From Allomyces arbusculus (Eukaryota; Blastocladiomycota; Blastocladiomycetes; Blastocladiales; Blastocladiaceae), in NCBI GenBank assembly GCA_027604705.1, contig JADHYV010000030.1, positions 1-64,000 of the forward strand: 64,000 bases of DNA, read 5' to 3'. Positions 11,201 through 19,555 of the stretch are shown in pieces; the first letter of the stretch is position 1; each line of letters begins with the position of its first letter. The position numbers and the translations under genes were made by a program. Under the pieces are notes generated by a model that worked only from the letters and a program-made list of their open reading frames with translations, made no database searches and was not told where the DNA came from.

Positions 11201-11692
11201 GCGGCAGCACCAGGCGGAGCAGTACGTGTTAACCCTCCAACACCTCCTTTCGTTCACCGACACTGACGAATCCGCTCCACCAGCGCGCCCTCCCCCACTG
11301 GGTCACAACCCAGCACCACGGCCGGTGCACCCGCTCCACCCGCTCCCGTCACCTCCACCACCTCCGCCAAGCGCCCGCTCGAGCTCGACACGGACTTGCC
11401 GGACCTCATCCCCGTGCTCAAGAAGCCGCGCGCCCCGCTCGCCCTTCAGTCCGCGCCGGCGGGCGGATTCACGACCGCATCGCAGCTGCCACGCAGGACA
11501 TCGCCCCCTAAAGGCGGCGGGTTCACGTCGGCAGCAGCACTGCCGCGCACGGCGCCGGCGCAGGCGCCGGCCACGAGCCGCGGGAAGACGAAGGCGGCCG
11601 CGGCGGCGTGGGCCGTGAATGCGGCGGACCAGGTGCTGGCGACGAAGCCGAAGCGCGGGTCGGCGGGGCGCAAGTATGCATCGAAGAAGTAG
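8285..11692 (+). CDS. SRS2: UvrD/Rep-family DNA helicase, Srs2-like
   Basis: Nine exons: 8285-8585, 8747-8911, 8991-9084, 9155-9340, 9419-9637, 9718-10099, 10169-10997, 11065-11221 and 11284-11692; 913 residues. Srs2-type superfamily-1 3'-5' helicases strip Rad51 from ssDNA and restrain recombination at forks. Motifs in order: Q-motif region LNDAQFGAV (~80-87), P-loop region ILAGPGKT (~96-103), VVVTFTNKAANEM (Ia), GTFHALCAKLLR (Ib), LVDEFQDTN (II), IVGDPDQSIYAWRAAD (III), LEENYRST (IV), VTISTLHAAKGLEWPVVFV (V), EERRLLYVGMTRAE (VI). An acidic loop (DDDEEEKNEDED) lies before motif V. The C-terminal tail is Pro/Ala/Lys-rich. The N-terminus has a tandem SUMO-consensus-like array (residues 42-65). 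As spliced, the P-loop is two residues shorter than the usual AGPGTGKT. Confidence 0.9.
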
Positions 11693-11812
11693 GAGGAGGG
11701 AGGGTTGTGACCGCGCTGTTGAGCCTGGAGAGATGGATAGGGCCGTGTTTGTTTTTTGGACTGTGGCATGGGTGGAGAGTTGGCGTGATGTTGTGTAATT
11801 TATTGGTGCGCT

Positions 11813-12844
11813 TTATCGTGATGGTTGGACGGTGGAGGGCACACGCGAGGTCGCAATGGACAGGAGCTCGTAGGTCGCGTCAGGGTTGCCCCACTTGCTG
11901 GGTGAGATTTCGTCGATGTCGAATCTGCGACCAACCAACAGAGATTAGCAAGGCGGGACGCGGGGAAATGACATGTCATTGCGCACGGTCAACGTACCCA
12001 AGCTTGGAGTAAAATTGCAGCGCGGCAGTGTTGACTATCGAATGTGATGCAGTGTGAGCGTAGCCCCATCGAAGGAACAGATTAGTGGCATCCATTCGAC
12101 CTGACACAAAGTGAAATCCTTGCCTTGGAACGCACTTTTGAACACAGTCAGCATGACCTTGGCCATGCCCACCTCCTGCGCAATCGCAACGAGCTCGTTC
12201 ATGAGCCAGCGGCCTAGCCCGTGACCTTGGCTCCCAGCACGAACTTGGACCTCATAGCTGTTCATGGCTGTCAGCAAACTTGCAGCCTCGTTCTTCATCT
12301 GTGCAACGAGAAAAACGCACCAATACAAAACAGGTACCCACGAGTCGTCCTCCTCCGCTTCCTCGATCGAGAAATCAAACATGGTAAAGGCAGCGACATT
12401 CTCCGAGCTCTGATCGCGCACGATCAGGTACCGCATCGTCGACTTGGCCATTTCGCGACGCTTGGCCTTGTCGTTCCAGCCGTCGGTCGCGTCGTAGAGT
12501 GCCTTCATGTTGGTCTTGACTAGGTCGAAGCACGCGGCGCGTAGAGTGGTGGAGAGAGTCGAGGAGGGATAGTACTCGAGATTCCACTCCTTGGCGGGGG
12601 GATCGGCATCGACTGGGGTGGTGGTGGTCGACGGTGGGACGACCGGAGAGCTGGAGAGCGGGCCGCGGAAAGTGAATTCCTACACACACCGCGGATTCGA
12701 GAGCAAAGCAACAGCCGGTGGAAGCGACACATTTTTCGAACCATCATGCCGCTGATGAGTCTATTGCCATGAAGCGCCGTCCTGTTCGCGAAAGCGTACC
12801 CGGTTGGCCTTGTTGGCCAGTTTCTGTGCTTGCTTTTCCTTCAT
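11813..12844 (-). CDS. NAA40: N-alpha-acetyltransferase 40 (NatD), histone H4/H2A type
   Basis: Five exons, in transcript order 12844-12800, 12679-12321, 12257-12136, 12034-11998 and 11924-11813; 224 residues. NatD acetylates the N-terminal Ser of histones H4 and H2A. Family landmarks: AACFDLVKTNMKALYDAT, WNDKAKRREMAKSTMRYLI, VLYCYEVQV (formed across a splice junction), the acetyl-CoA loop QGHGLGRWLMNELV, MLTVFKINTAALQFYSKLGF and FDIDEISPSKWG, all in Naa40 order. The length fits (220-240). The first exon encodes 15 lysine-rich residues; an upstream exon is possible because the frame is open for some 30 codons before this ATG without another Met. Introns 2-4 have GTGCG or GTACG donors. It is convergent with the helicase gene, ~120 bp apart. 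Confidence 0.88.
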
Positions 12845-13235
12845 GCCTTTAGCCGGCCAAGTATCAGCGAGTGCCGCTTGGTTTGCGACTTTCCGGATGG
12901 CGTGTGCCGGTTCTGATTACGAATCGGCAAGGCAATTCTCAAATGAGTTTGGGTCATTGGTTTCTTTTTTGCTGATCGAGTGCCAGTTAAGCTTCACGAT
13001 CGATTGCAGTAAGTCGTGATGATGCATACTTGCTGGAACTGCCGATGCTTCAGGCGCAGCGCTTCCCAGTTGCAAGAGTTGCAACAGCGACATTTTTGTC
13101 AATTCTCGTGCAATCTTTACCACGTCGCGATGAACAAGAGCAAACGTGCTCGAATCGAAACGGTGGTATTATTCAATCAAATATGCGAGCACTGACATGC
13201 TCGCTTCAAAATTGCCGAAGATCACCCTTGCGCCG
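12845..13235. other. Intergenic, no gene seen
   Basis: About 390 bp between two minus-strand genes, more AT-rich than the genes. No tRNA, repeat or motif-bearing frame was seen. Confidence 0.4.
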
Positions 13236-14165
13236 TTACTCGACGGCCTTGGGCGCGGGGCTCGCCGCCGCGGCTGCAGCATCGAGCGGACCGCACGTCA
13301 CAACGCACACGCGAACTGGCAGCGGGTCCTCGATCCCGCGTTCCTGGTAGAGCTCGTGGACTTGGCATTCTTTCTCGGCAAACGCGTGGCACACCGACGG
13401 GAACGTAGTGAACGTGTCGGATTTGGCCGTGCCGCGCTCCTTGTAGACCCACAGCATCCACTTGCGGTCCGTCTGCGCGGCGAGCGTGGCGAGCACCGGC
13501 GACGACCATGCATCAGCGACGCGCTTGTCCGTAATTGGCACAGTACAGTTTCTGCTGTCGTGCTGCAGTAATGCTGCGACCGTTGCGACAAAAGGCGGGA
13601 CCAGTTCCTGCAGCCACGTCGTCTCAGTCGCGAGCAGAATCTGGGCCGCGCGCGGGTCGTTGGGCGTCGACTGCCGCGCGAACGGGAATGTCCAGTTGAG
13701 CGGCTGTGCGGCAGCGGACCCGAAGCCGACGGGTACGGCCGCATGCCATGCATTGCGTGGGTCTTTGGTAGTCACGGACGCGGCGTTACGCTGCACATTG
13801 GCCCAGAGCAAGTCGACGACGGGGGCCACGTCGGTCAAGAGCACGTCGGCACCGAGCAAGGCCAGGCCGAGTCCGGCCGCGCCGGTACCGGACCCGAGCT
13901 CGAGCACGCGACGATGCGTGGCCGACTTGTGTTCGCCAATCGCCAGAATGCGGCGCAAATCGCATGCGACGGCGCAGTCGGTGCGTTGCAGGAACTCAAG
14001 CAGGAACGCGGCGCCCTCCCAGACCGAGTAGGCAGTCTGCGCAGCGAGCGAATATCCTTCGTCAAAGAAGCACGGGTCGAGCGCGTCGTCGTCTTCTTCC
14101 TCGGCGACCGACGCGACAGTGAGCGTATATGGCGCGACCGCGTAGGTGTGCAGCGTGACGGCCAT
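13236..14165 (-). CDS. Family-16 (METTL21-type) protein methyltransferase
   Basis: An intronless frame of 309 residues from the ATG at 14165. Family-16 class I methyltransferases use SAM to methylate lysines of chaperones, elongation factors and similar targets, or N-termini. Seen: TAYSVWEGAAFLLEFLQ (~44-60), typical of the segment before motif I; SAM-binding motif I VLELGSGTGAAGLGLAL (~87-103); LGADVLLTDVAPVVDLLWANVQRN (motif II and acidic residue); ILLATETTWLQELVPP, corresponding to the family's post-II D/E-x-x-Y-like element (here ETTW); and a C-terminal strand pair RVCVVTC. The C-terminus ends in an Ala-rich tail. The substrate cannot be read from sequence. The gene lies head to head with the FIP-type gene. 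Confidence 0.8.
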   Translation of the reverse strand: MAVTLHTYAVAPYTLTVASVAEEEDDDALDPCFFDEGYSLAAQTAYSVWEGAAFLLEFLQRTDCAVACDLRRILAIGEHKSATHRRVLELGSGTGAAGLGLALLGADVLLTDVAPVVDLLWANVQRNAASVTTKDPRNAWHAAVPVGFGSAAAQPLNWTFPFARQSTPNDPRAAQILLATETTWLQELVPPFVATVAALLQHDSRNCTVPITDKRVADAWSSPVLATLAAQTDRKWMLWVYKERGTAKSDTFTTFPSVCHAFAEKECQVHELYQERGIEDPLPVRVCVVTCGPLDAAAAAASPAPKAVE

Positions 14166-14803
14166 GTTGGTTGGTGCTGGATTACGGGGCTTGTCGGACT
14201 GGTACGTTGCACTAGCGCTTGCAATGCGTATTTCCGTGGCTTTGGTTGGTGGGTCGCGGGAGAGGGAGGACCTGCATTGTATCGTTGCCGTCGAGACTCG
14301 GGGGGGCTGCTGTGGTCACAGCGAACATGCCGAGCCGTGGGAAGCGACGCGAAGCAAGTGACCGGTGGCGACGGTTGCGGCAGAGTTTTCCTTGCATTTC
14401 GGGCGTGCAGCCCTTGGGCGACCTGTGATCGCGGGCTGGGCCGAATGTTGGCGAGCGACTGTGGGCGGTGGCAAACTGGCGCTGATTCTGTCCTGCAAAA
14501 GAAGCGCTCGCCGCGGTCACGGGCAGGTCCTGTCACTTGTCTCAATAGGGCTGCACCGAGTCACAGGCGGCTCCACCGCACGCGGTCCAAAATTGTATTC
14601 TTCCACAAATCATCGGCTTTGTCGCCGCTTTGTCGTACTGCCTGTCGTTTGTCTCCTTTGGCGCCACGACGAAGCGCGAGCTCTGGCCGTCGCGCGCACC
14701 GCGTTCTCTCCCAATTACATTCTCCTCCCCACATCCGACTTCCCGCAATCGAACCGCCACGCCACCCTCTACTGTCCGCTCGCCGTCGTTTCCACCAACC
14801 GCC
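14166..14803. other. Divergent intergenic region
   Basis: About 640 bp between the methyltransferase (-) and the FIP-type protein (+) start codons, presumably holding both promoters. No clear TATA box, repeat or RNA gene was seen. Confidence 0.4.
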
Positions 14804-16715
14804 ATGCCCGTCGTCGCGCCGTACCCGGGCGACGCCGACGCCGACGCCGCGCCGCCCACCGACGGCCAGTACGCCGATCCAGACGCGTTGCAGCGCCTGG
14901 CCGAGATCAAGGCCGCCGCGCACGGCTCGACCCACAGTTTTACGCAAAACGACGCGGATTCGCGGCCACACGAAGACTTGAATGGCTCTACCCACGAAAC
15001 GGCTGCAATGCCGCTCGACGACGCTTCAGCCGTGCCGCGCGACCCGGATCATACCGTCGACGTGAACTTGGCCGATACGGACGCGGCGTCCGTTCCGTCG
15101 GACGCTCCGGCATTGGTGAGCAACGAGGACGCAGCACCGGTCGTAGTCGCATTAGATACCGAAATCGTCGCCGATGCCGGCGCTGACGAGCCCGTTTCCG
15201 ACGACCTGCGGCCTGAGCAAGAACTGGTGTTGATGCCCACCCCCGACGCCGCCAACGAGGACTCGAACGCGCCGCCCGCGTCCGACGACCCGTTCAGCGA
15301 GCCCGACGGTACCCATGCTGGCCCCGTGCCCGAAGCCGAGGAGCGCCCGGTGGAGACGACCGACGAGCCCACGATTGACTCGGACCTGGCTCCCGAGACA
15401 GGAACCGATCCCGCAGCACTGGAAAGCGTGCTGCCGGAGTCGCAGGATTTGCTAGCGGGCTCGGAGCCACAGGATTTGCTCGCGGACCCGGAGCTGCAAG
15501 CAACCGACGTGCTTGAGCATGTCGCAGCCGATGGGGAAGAAGACGTCGCCGTGGACCTTTCCTCCGTGCCGTTGCCGCCGGAAGACGACGAGGAGCACGA
15601 GGCCACCAAGCTCTACCTCGCCCAGCACGCGCAAATTTCCGCATCGCACGACACCGACGACTGGGAGAAGATCGAGAACGACATTCACCCCGAGGACGTG
15701 CTGATGCCGCAATCCACGGCATCGTTGTTCCGTGACCTCGACGATGATGGTCAAGGTTCTGCCCCCCTCTCTCTCCATTTCACGCGTCTTCTTTGATAAT
15801 TCTGACGATCGATATTTCAAATTTCAGATTTCGGGTCCGAGACGCTCAACCGCCCCGCGACGCCGCCCGTCGAGCTCTATCACGCCCGGCCCGAGCCGGA
15901 CTTGACGCCACTGCAGCGCACGCAGCTGCAAGCCGCCGAGGTCATGGCCCCCGCGACGTACATTGACCTCGCGGACCTCGATCACGCGGCGCTCGTGGCG
16001 CGGTGCCGCGCGTTGCAGATGCAGCTCGACCAGCAGCACGCCGTGCACGAGGAACAAGTGGACGCGCTGGTCCAGGTTCGCTTCCTCTGTATTCCCCCCC
16101 CCCCCCCATCCCACCAACTCACTACTTCCTCTCCCCCCCCCCCCCCTGCGCAGGCTCACCGCGCCGCCATCCGGCAACAGCTCTCCGGCTCCCGCGCGCT
16201 TCTGTCGCGCAGCGTCTCGTTCCAGAACTTGCCGACGACCTTGACCAAGGCGCTCTCGTGCACGTCGATTGAGGACGCGCTCGAAGTGATTCGCACGGGC
16301 GACGACGACACGACCGCCCCACCCGTCCCGCCGCCCGTTGCCACGAAAAGCGGGCTCGGTGGGTCGCGGACACAGCTGACGCGCGGGTCGCAGGCGCACC
16401 TCGCGCGCACGGCACCGATCGCGCAACGCGCTGAGCCGGGCGACGACGAGGATGGGATGGTCGGGCGCGTGGATGTCGAGAAGGTGCGGCTCGAGGAGGA
16501 CTTGAACGGTACGTCGCGTCTCCTTGTTTTCCCGAGATGGACAGGAGATGGACAGTGTCAGCAATTTTTTTGACGCGGTGGTTTGTGGGTGCGTAGCGAT
16601 GAAAAAGGAAAACGACCGCCTGCTCGAGTACCTGCAGGTGCTGCTCGCGCGCATCATGGATACGCCCTCGGCCATGTCGGTGCTTGCGACGCCGCCGCCG
16701 TTCAAGCGAGGCTAG
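14804..16715 (+). CDS. Rab11-FIP-type Rab-binding (FIP-RBD) protein
   Basis: Four exons, 14804-15749, 15828-16075, 16154-16508 and 16597-16715; 555 residues. The first ~300 residues are acidic, Pro/Ser/Asp-rich and disordered, with short near-repeats around QDLLAGSEP and QDLLADPEL. Then come a helical segment with coiled-coil character (DHAALVARCRALQMQLDQQHAVHEEQVDALV) and SRSVSFQNLPTT. The C-terminal exon, KKENDRLLEYLQVLLARIMD, closely fits the FIP-RBD signature of Rab11-family interacting proteins, which bind GTP-Rab11 or Rab14 and link recycling endosomes to motors. This assignment rests on that one motif. No C2 or EF-hand domain is present. Intron 2 contains two C14 tracts. Confidence 0.6.
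16094..16146 (+). repeat. Paired poly-C tracts inside an intron
   Basis: Two runs of 14 C (16094-16107 and 16133-16146) lie in the 78-nt second intron of the FIP-type gene; the second abuts the acceptor as its pyrimidine tract. Such runs are prone to sequencing length error. Because they are intronic, they would not affect the protein model. Confidence 0.8.
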
Positions 16716-17220
16716 TGATGGGACAACTGGATTGGATAGTGGGAGAACCTGGACTTTTTGCGATGGGGATGGGACGCGATGAGAAGGAATGACGGGACGA
16801 CATGGGTATTTCGCAGTCGGAAAAATATCAGATCTGTATTTCCTTACTTGTCATCAACTTCCTCGTGAATTCGTTGGCCGCGGAAGTGCGCAATCAATCG
16901 GCAAAAATTGAGCAAACGTGGATTGGGTGTGGGCATCTCGTCCTTGTTGCCGTCATCGTGCTTGCTGAAGCGCACGGATTGCGACGAGGTGTCTCCCGTT
17001 GATACCGCCGCCGTTGCTAAGCGTCTGTTGCCGCACTGGTCGCTGAGCGCTTGTCATTTGTCAGGGCCTCGCCACTTGGTGGTCGGTGGTGGTTACGCTC
17101 AACGCCGCTTGGGGTTTCTGGTAGGCTTGTTGGTTGGTGTTCATATTCCCACCGCAGTTGGGTCACTGCGTGCATGCTGCGGATTTCGTGCGGGCGCTGC
17201 TGCAACGCTTGGCGCGTTTC
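16716..17220. other. Convergent intergenic, no gene seen
   Basis: About 500 bp between the ends of the FIP-type gene (+) and the small unknown gene (-). No motif-bearing frame, tRNA or repeat was seen. Confidence 0.4.
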
Positions 17221-17623
17221 TCACCACTCGACCGCATCCACCTCAACGACCGCCGGCTCCGCGCGCGCTAGGTACGCCAACTGCGCGGACCGCGCGTCAC
17301 GGTACCCGGCCAGGACGACCTGGTCGACTTCAGGCCACCGCGCAGCGACGGCTTCCTCGTTCTGTATACCAAAGAAACAAAGGATCCGTCAGCGGCCAGT
17401 TCTCGCAAACAGTCGTGCCGATGGCGTGATGGGAAAAGCGTACCCATATGAACGCGCCATCGACGTCCTTGATAACGGGCGTGCACACGTGGTGCAGGTC
17501 CCAGGGGCGCAGCGGCTCGTGCGCGGGCGGTGACGAGGAGAGTTTGGATGACGGCGATGACGGGGACGAGGGCAGCGAGGACATGGCGGTGGCCGTCGGG
17601 CGGGTTGGGGTCGTTGGGTGCAT
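17221..17623 (-). CDS. Small unidentified protein, 106 residues
   Basis: Two exons, 17623-17444 and 17361-17221. Splicing at GTACG and CAG, phase 0, removes 82 nt and joins FIW to NEEAVAARWPEVDQ. The first ~33 residues are Pro/Thr/Ser-rich and probably disordered. The rest is compact and acidic (PWDLHHVCTPVIKDVDG; ARWPEVDQVVLAGYRD; EPAVVEVDAVEW). I do not recognise a family and see no transmembrane segment. Support for it being real: consensus splice sites in the local style, a change from low-complexity to ordered sequence, a Kozak-like CCACC before the ATG, and a TATA-like element about 110 nt upstream. Another frame reading through the intron exists but is less protein-like. Confidence 0.55.
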
Positions 17624-17723
17624 GGTGGAGATGGACTGGCAGGAAAGTGGCTCGGATGGAAGAGGATGAGGAGGGTGTGCAAGGATGCGATGGAAAAGCG
17701 ACCGCAACCGGGGACGCACGCCG

Positions 17724-17740
17724 TATTTATTTTATCTCGA
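17724..17740 (-). promoter_or_regulatory. TATA-like element upstream of the small gene
   Basis: On the minus strand an AT-rich run (GATAAAATAAATAC) lies about 100-115 nt upstream of the ATG at 17623, surrounded by GC-rich DNA. It is a plausible core promoter. Confidence 0.4.
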
Positions 17741-18033
17741 CCTCGACCGCGTCCCGGTCTCGTCGAGTCATGGCGAGGAAAGTGCGTCAGCGTGCGAATC
17801 TCATGAGCAGTGCGCGATCACGACGTGGCTGCCTACCCGAACGAAGTGCCTGGTGACGCGGTTTCGCTGGCCGATCGAGTCATCGGTGTCGCGAGAGACA
17901 GGAATGCAGGAGCATGCTGCGCTGCGAGCCCAGCGTGACCCTCGCTTGTGAAACGGCAGCAGCGTGGGATCGTCACGAGGTCGCCACTTAACGCGATCAT
18001 CCATCAAATTTTGCATCAAACGAACCGCGACCA

Positions 18034-18196
18034 GGTCTATTAGCAAACTCCTTATGCCACAGTGCAACAAGATTGCTGCTAGGAGACACGAATACGCGAA
18101 ACAAGCCTTGCATCAGGCCGCTCGGGTACCATGGCGATGGTGGATTGCCAAAAATGGTCTGTCCAACCCTTCGCCCACCGGAAACCCGAGCCCAAC
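18034..18196 (+). repeat. Dispersed ~165-bp repeat, copy 1
   Basis: It runs from GGTCTATTAGCAAACTCC to CGAGCCCAAC and matches 19023-19184 in the same orientation, at roughly 85-88% by eye with one single-base gap near the end. No flanking duplication is apparent at this copy. On the minus strand both copies keep an open stretch around MQGLFR and NLVAL-HKEFAN. This may be a relic of coding origin or chance. Size and dispersion suggest a SINE-like or other short mobile element. I see no full RNA polymerase III box A/B pair. Confidence 0.8.
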
Positions 18197-18214
18197 ACTC
18201 CTCTGGAACGCACG

Positions 18215-18995
18215 GAGCGCTATGAGAGGGGACGCTCAAGGCGCCCCTGGACACACGGTCCAGAATGCTACATCACCCTCCTCCACCCGACCAACCTGGC
18301 AAATCCGACGGATTGGCGCCTTGGAGAACATCCGCGACACGATGGCGGGCCGCAAGCTGCGCACGGCAGACGGTGAGAGAGTGGCGCGACTCGCGCACAG
18401 CACAGGCACTGACTGTGGCTCGCGGTAGCAGTGACGTGGCGGACCGCGACGGGGGCCGGCTCAGGGTGCTTGGGCTTGTTGCTGCCCAGCGTCGCCCTCA
18501 GCGACGGGCGCTGCGGGGGCGGCAGGGACAGCTGGGCCGCGACAGCATTGGTGCCAGCTGTGCGAGGGCGACGGCAGTCACGGCACAGCACACATGGACG
18601 GGGCGGCCACTGCGGTGGCAGGACCGGCAAATCGGCGACAAGCCTGGACGTGCGGGCGGTGCAGCTTTTTCTGGATCCCAGTGGAGCACAGGTCGAACAA
18701 CAGTGCGAGCACGCGGCGTGGGCATGGCGGTCGCAGCGCGCCCTCGTCCGCCTTGGACGCATTCATGGTGGCTGAGAACAACTCCCTCCACCGGGCGAGG
18801 TTGTCGCGCGTGATCGCCGTGGATGCAAGGCAGCGAAGGTGGACGGGGCCTGGGTCGTGCGGCAGCAGCCACTGTGCGAACTGGTCGGGATGTTCACCCA
18901 GACCATGCCACATCCCCTCAGGGTAAGCGGACCGGATCGCGGCAGCGACGTTGGTGCACAGGCTTTCACACCCGAAAGGCCAGCGGTGGGGATCA
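18215..18995 (-). other. Possible coding remnant between the repeat copies
   Basis: On the minus strand the DNA between the two repeat copies reads as protein-like sequence starting FDPHRWPFGCES and continuing through GMWHGLGEHPDQFAQWLL and LARWRELFSATMNASK. An overlapping second frame is Cys/His-rich (ACSHCCSTCAP; RPCVLCRDC), like a zinc-binding segment. I recognise no family. It could be a decayed host gene or part of a mobile element bounded by the two repeats. There is no convincing start or splice model, so it is not called as a gene. Confidence 0.25.
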
Positions 18996-19016
18996 AACCC
19001 GTCAACATGGTGTAGA

Positions 19017-19184
19017 GACGAGGTTTATTAGCAAACTCCTTATGCCGCAGTGCGACAAGATTGCCGCTAGGAGACATAAATATGCGAAACAAGCCTTGCA
19101 TCGGGCCGCTCAGGGAACCACGGTGGTGGTGGCTCGCTAAAATTGGTCTGTCCAACCCTTCGCCCACCGGAACCCGGGCCCAAC
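19017..19184 (+). mobile_element. Short repeat (copy 2) inserted at tRNA-Val with target duplication
   Basis: This second copy of the dispersed repeat is bracketed by GTCAACATGGTGTAG at 19002-19016 and again at 19185-19199; the base before each is also C, giving 16 identical bases. The downstream copy is the 5' end of an intact tRNA-Val; the upstream copy is an orphan fragment. That is what a target-site duplication would look like if a ~168-bp element entered 15 nt inside the tRNA gene, with the duplication rebuilding the complete tRNA. A 15-16 bp duplication is typical of target-primed (LINE-mobilised, SINE-like) insertion. No coding capacity for transposition is seen in the copy itself. 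Confidence 0.65.
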
Positions 19185-19257
19185 GTCAACATGGTGTAGT
19201 CGGTTATCACATCTGTCTCACACACAGAAGGTCCGCAGTTCGAATCTGCGTGTTGAC
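19185..19257 (+). tRNA. tRNA-Val (anticodon CAC)
   Basis: A 73-nt cloverleaf: acceptor GTCAACA pairs with TGTTGAC over seven bases; the D arm GTGT-AGTCGGTTA-TCAC has the common Val-type loop; anticodon stem TCTGT/ACAGA encloses loop CTCACAC, so the anticodon is CAC (reads GUG, Val); variable AGGTC; T arm CGCAG-TTCGAAT-CTGCG. Internal boxes A and B are intact and there is no intron. The first 15 nt lie within the proposed target-site duplication, and the immediate 5' flank is the repeat element. Confidence 0.92.
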
Positions 19258-19555
19258 AAATAGCCTCGGTTGAGTCTGAAGTGACTCCTATCATTTGCTT
19301 TAACTGTTATGCGGCTGTTTTTGCTTCCGGTTACCATGTGACCAACGTCGATTTTGGATATTAGAAGCAGAAAATATTGGATCGCAAAGTCAGGGTGACA
19401 GAGAGTGACATGGCTTCTCGCTGAACAGACGCCGACCTGTTCCTCAATCAATCCTAGCGTCAAAACCGAAATGGATGTTGCAACACTGGTGGACAATACT
19501 CTCTCCCCACTCCCCTCCCCATCCCGTCCCTTCCCTTCCTACCACTTCCTCGTTT

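Noticed and set aside
18034-19184. LTR-retroelement interpretation of the two direct repeats
   Set aside because: The repeats lack TG...CA ends, no primer-binding site or recognisable protease/polymerase part was found between them, and the duplication at copy 2 flanks that copy alone. Independent short insertions fit better, though a single-element origin is kept as an open question.
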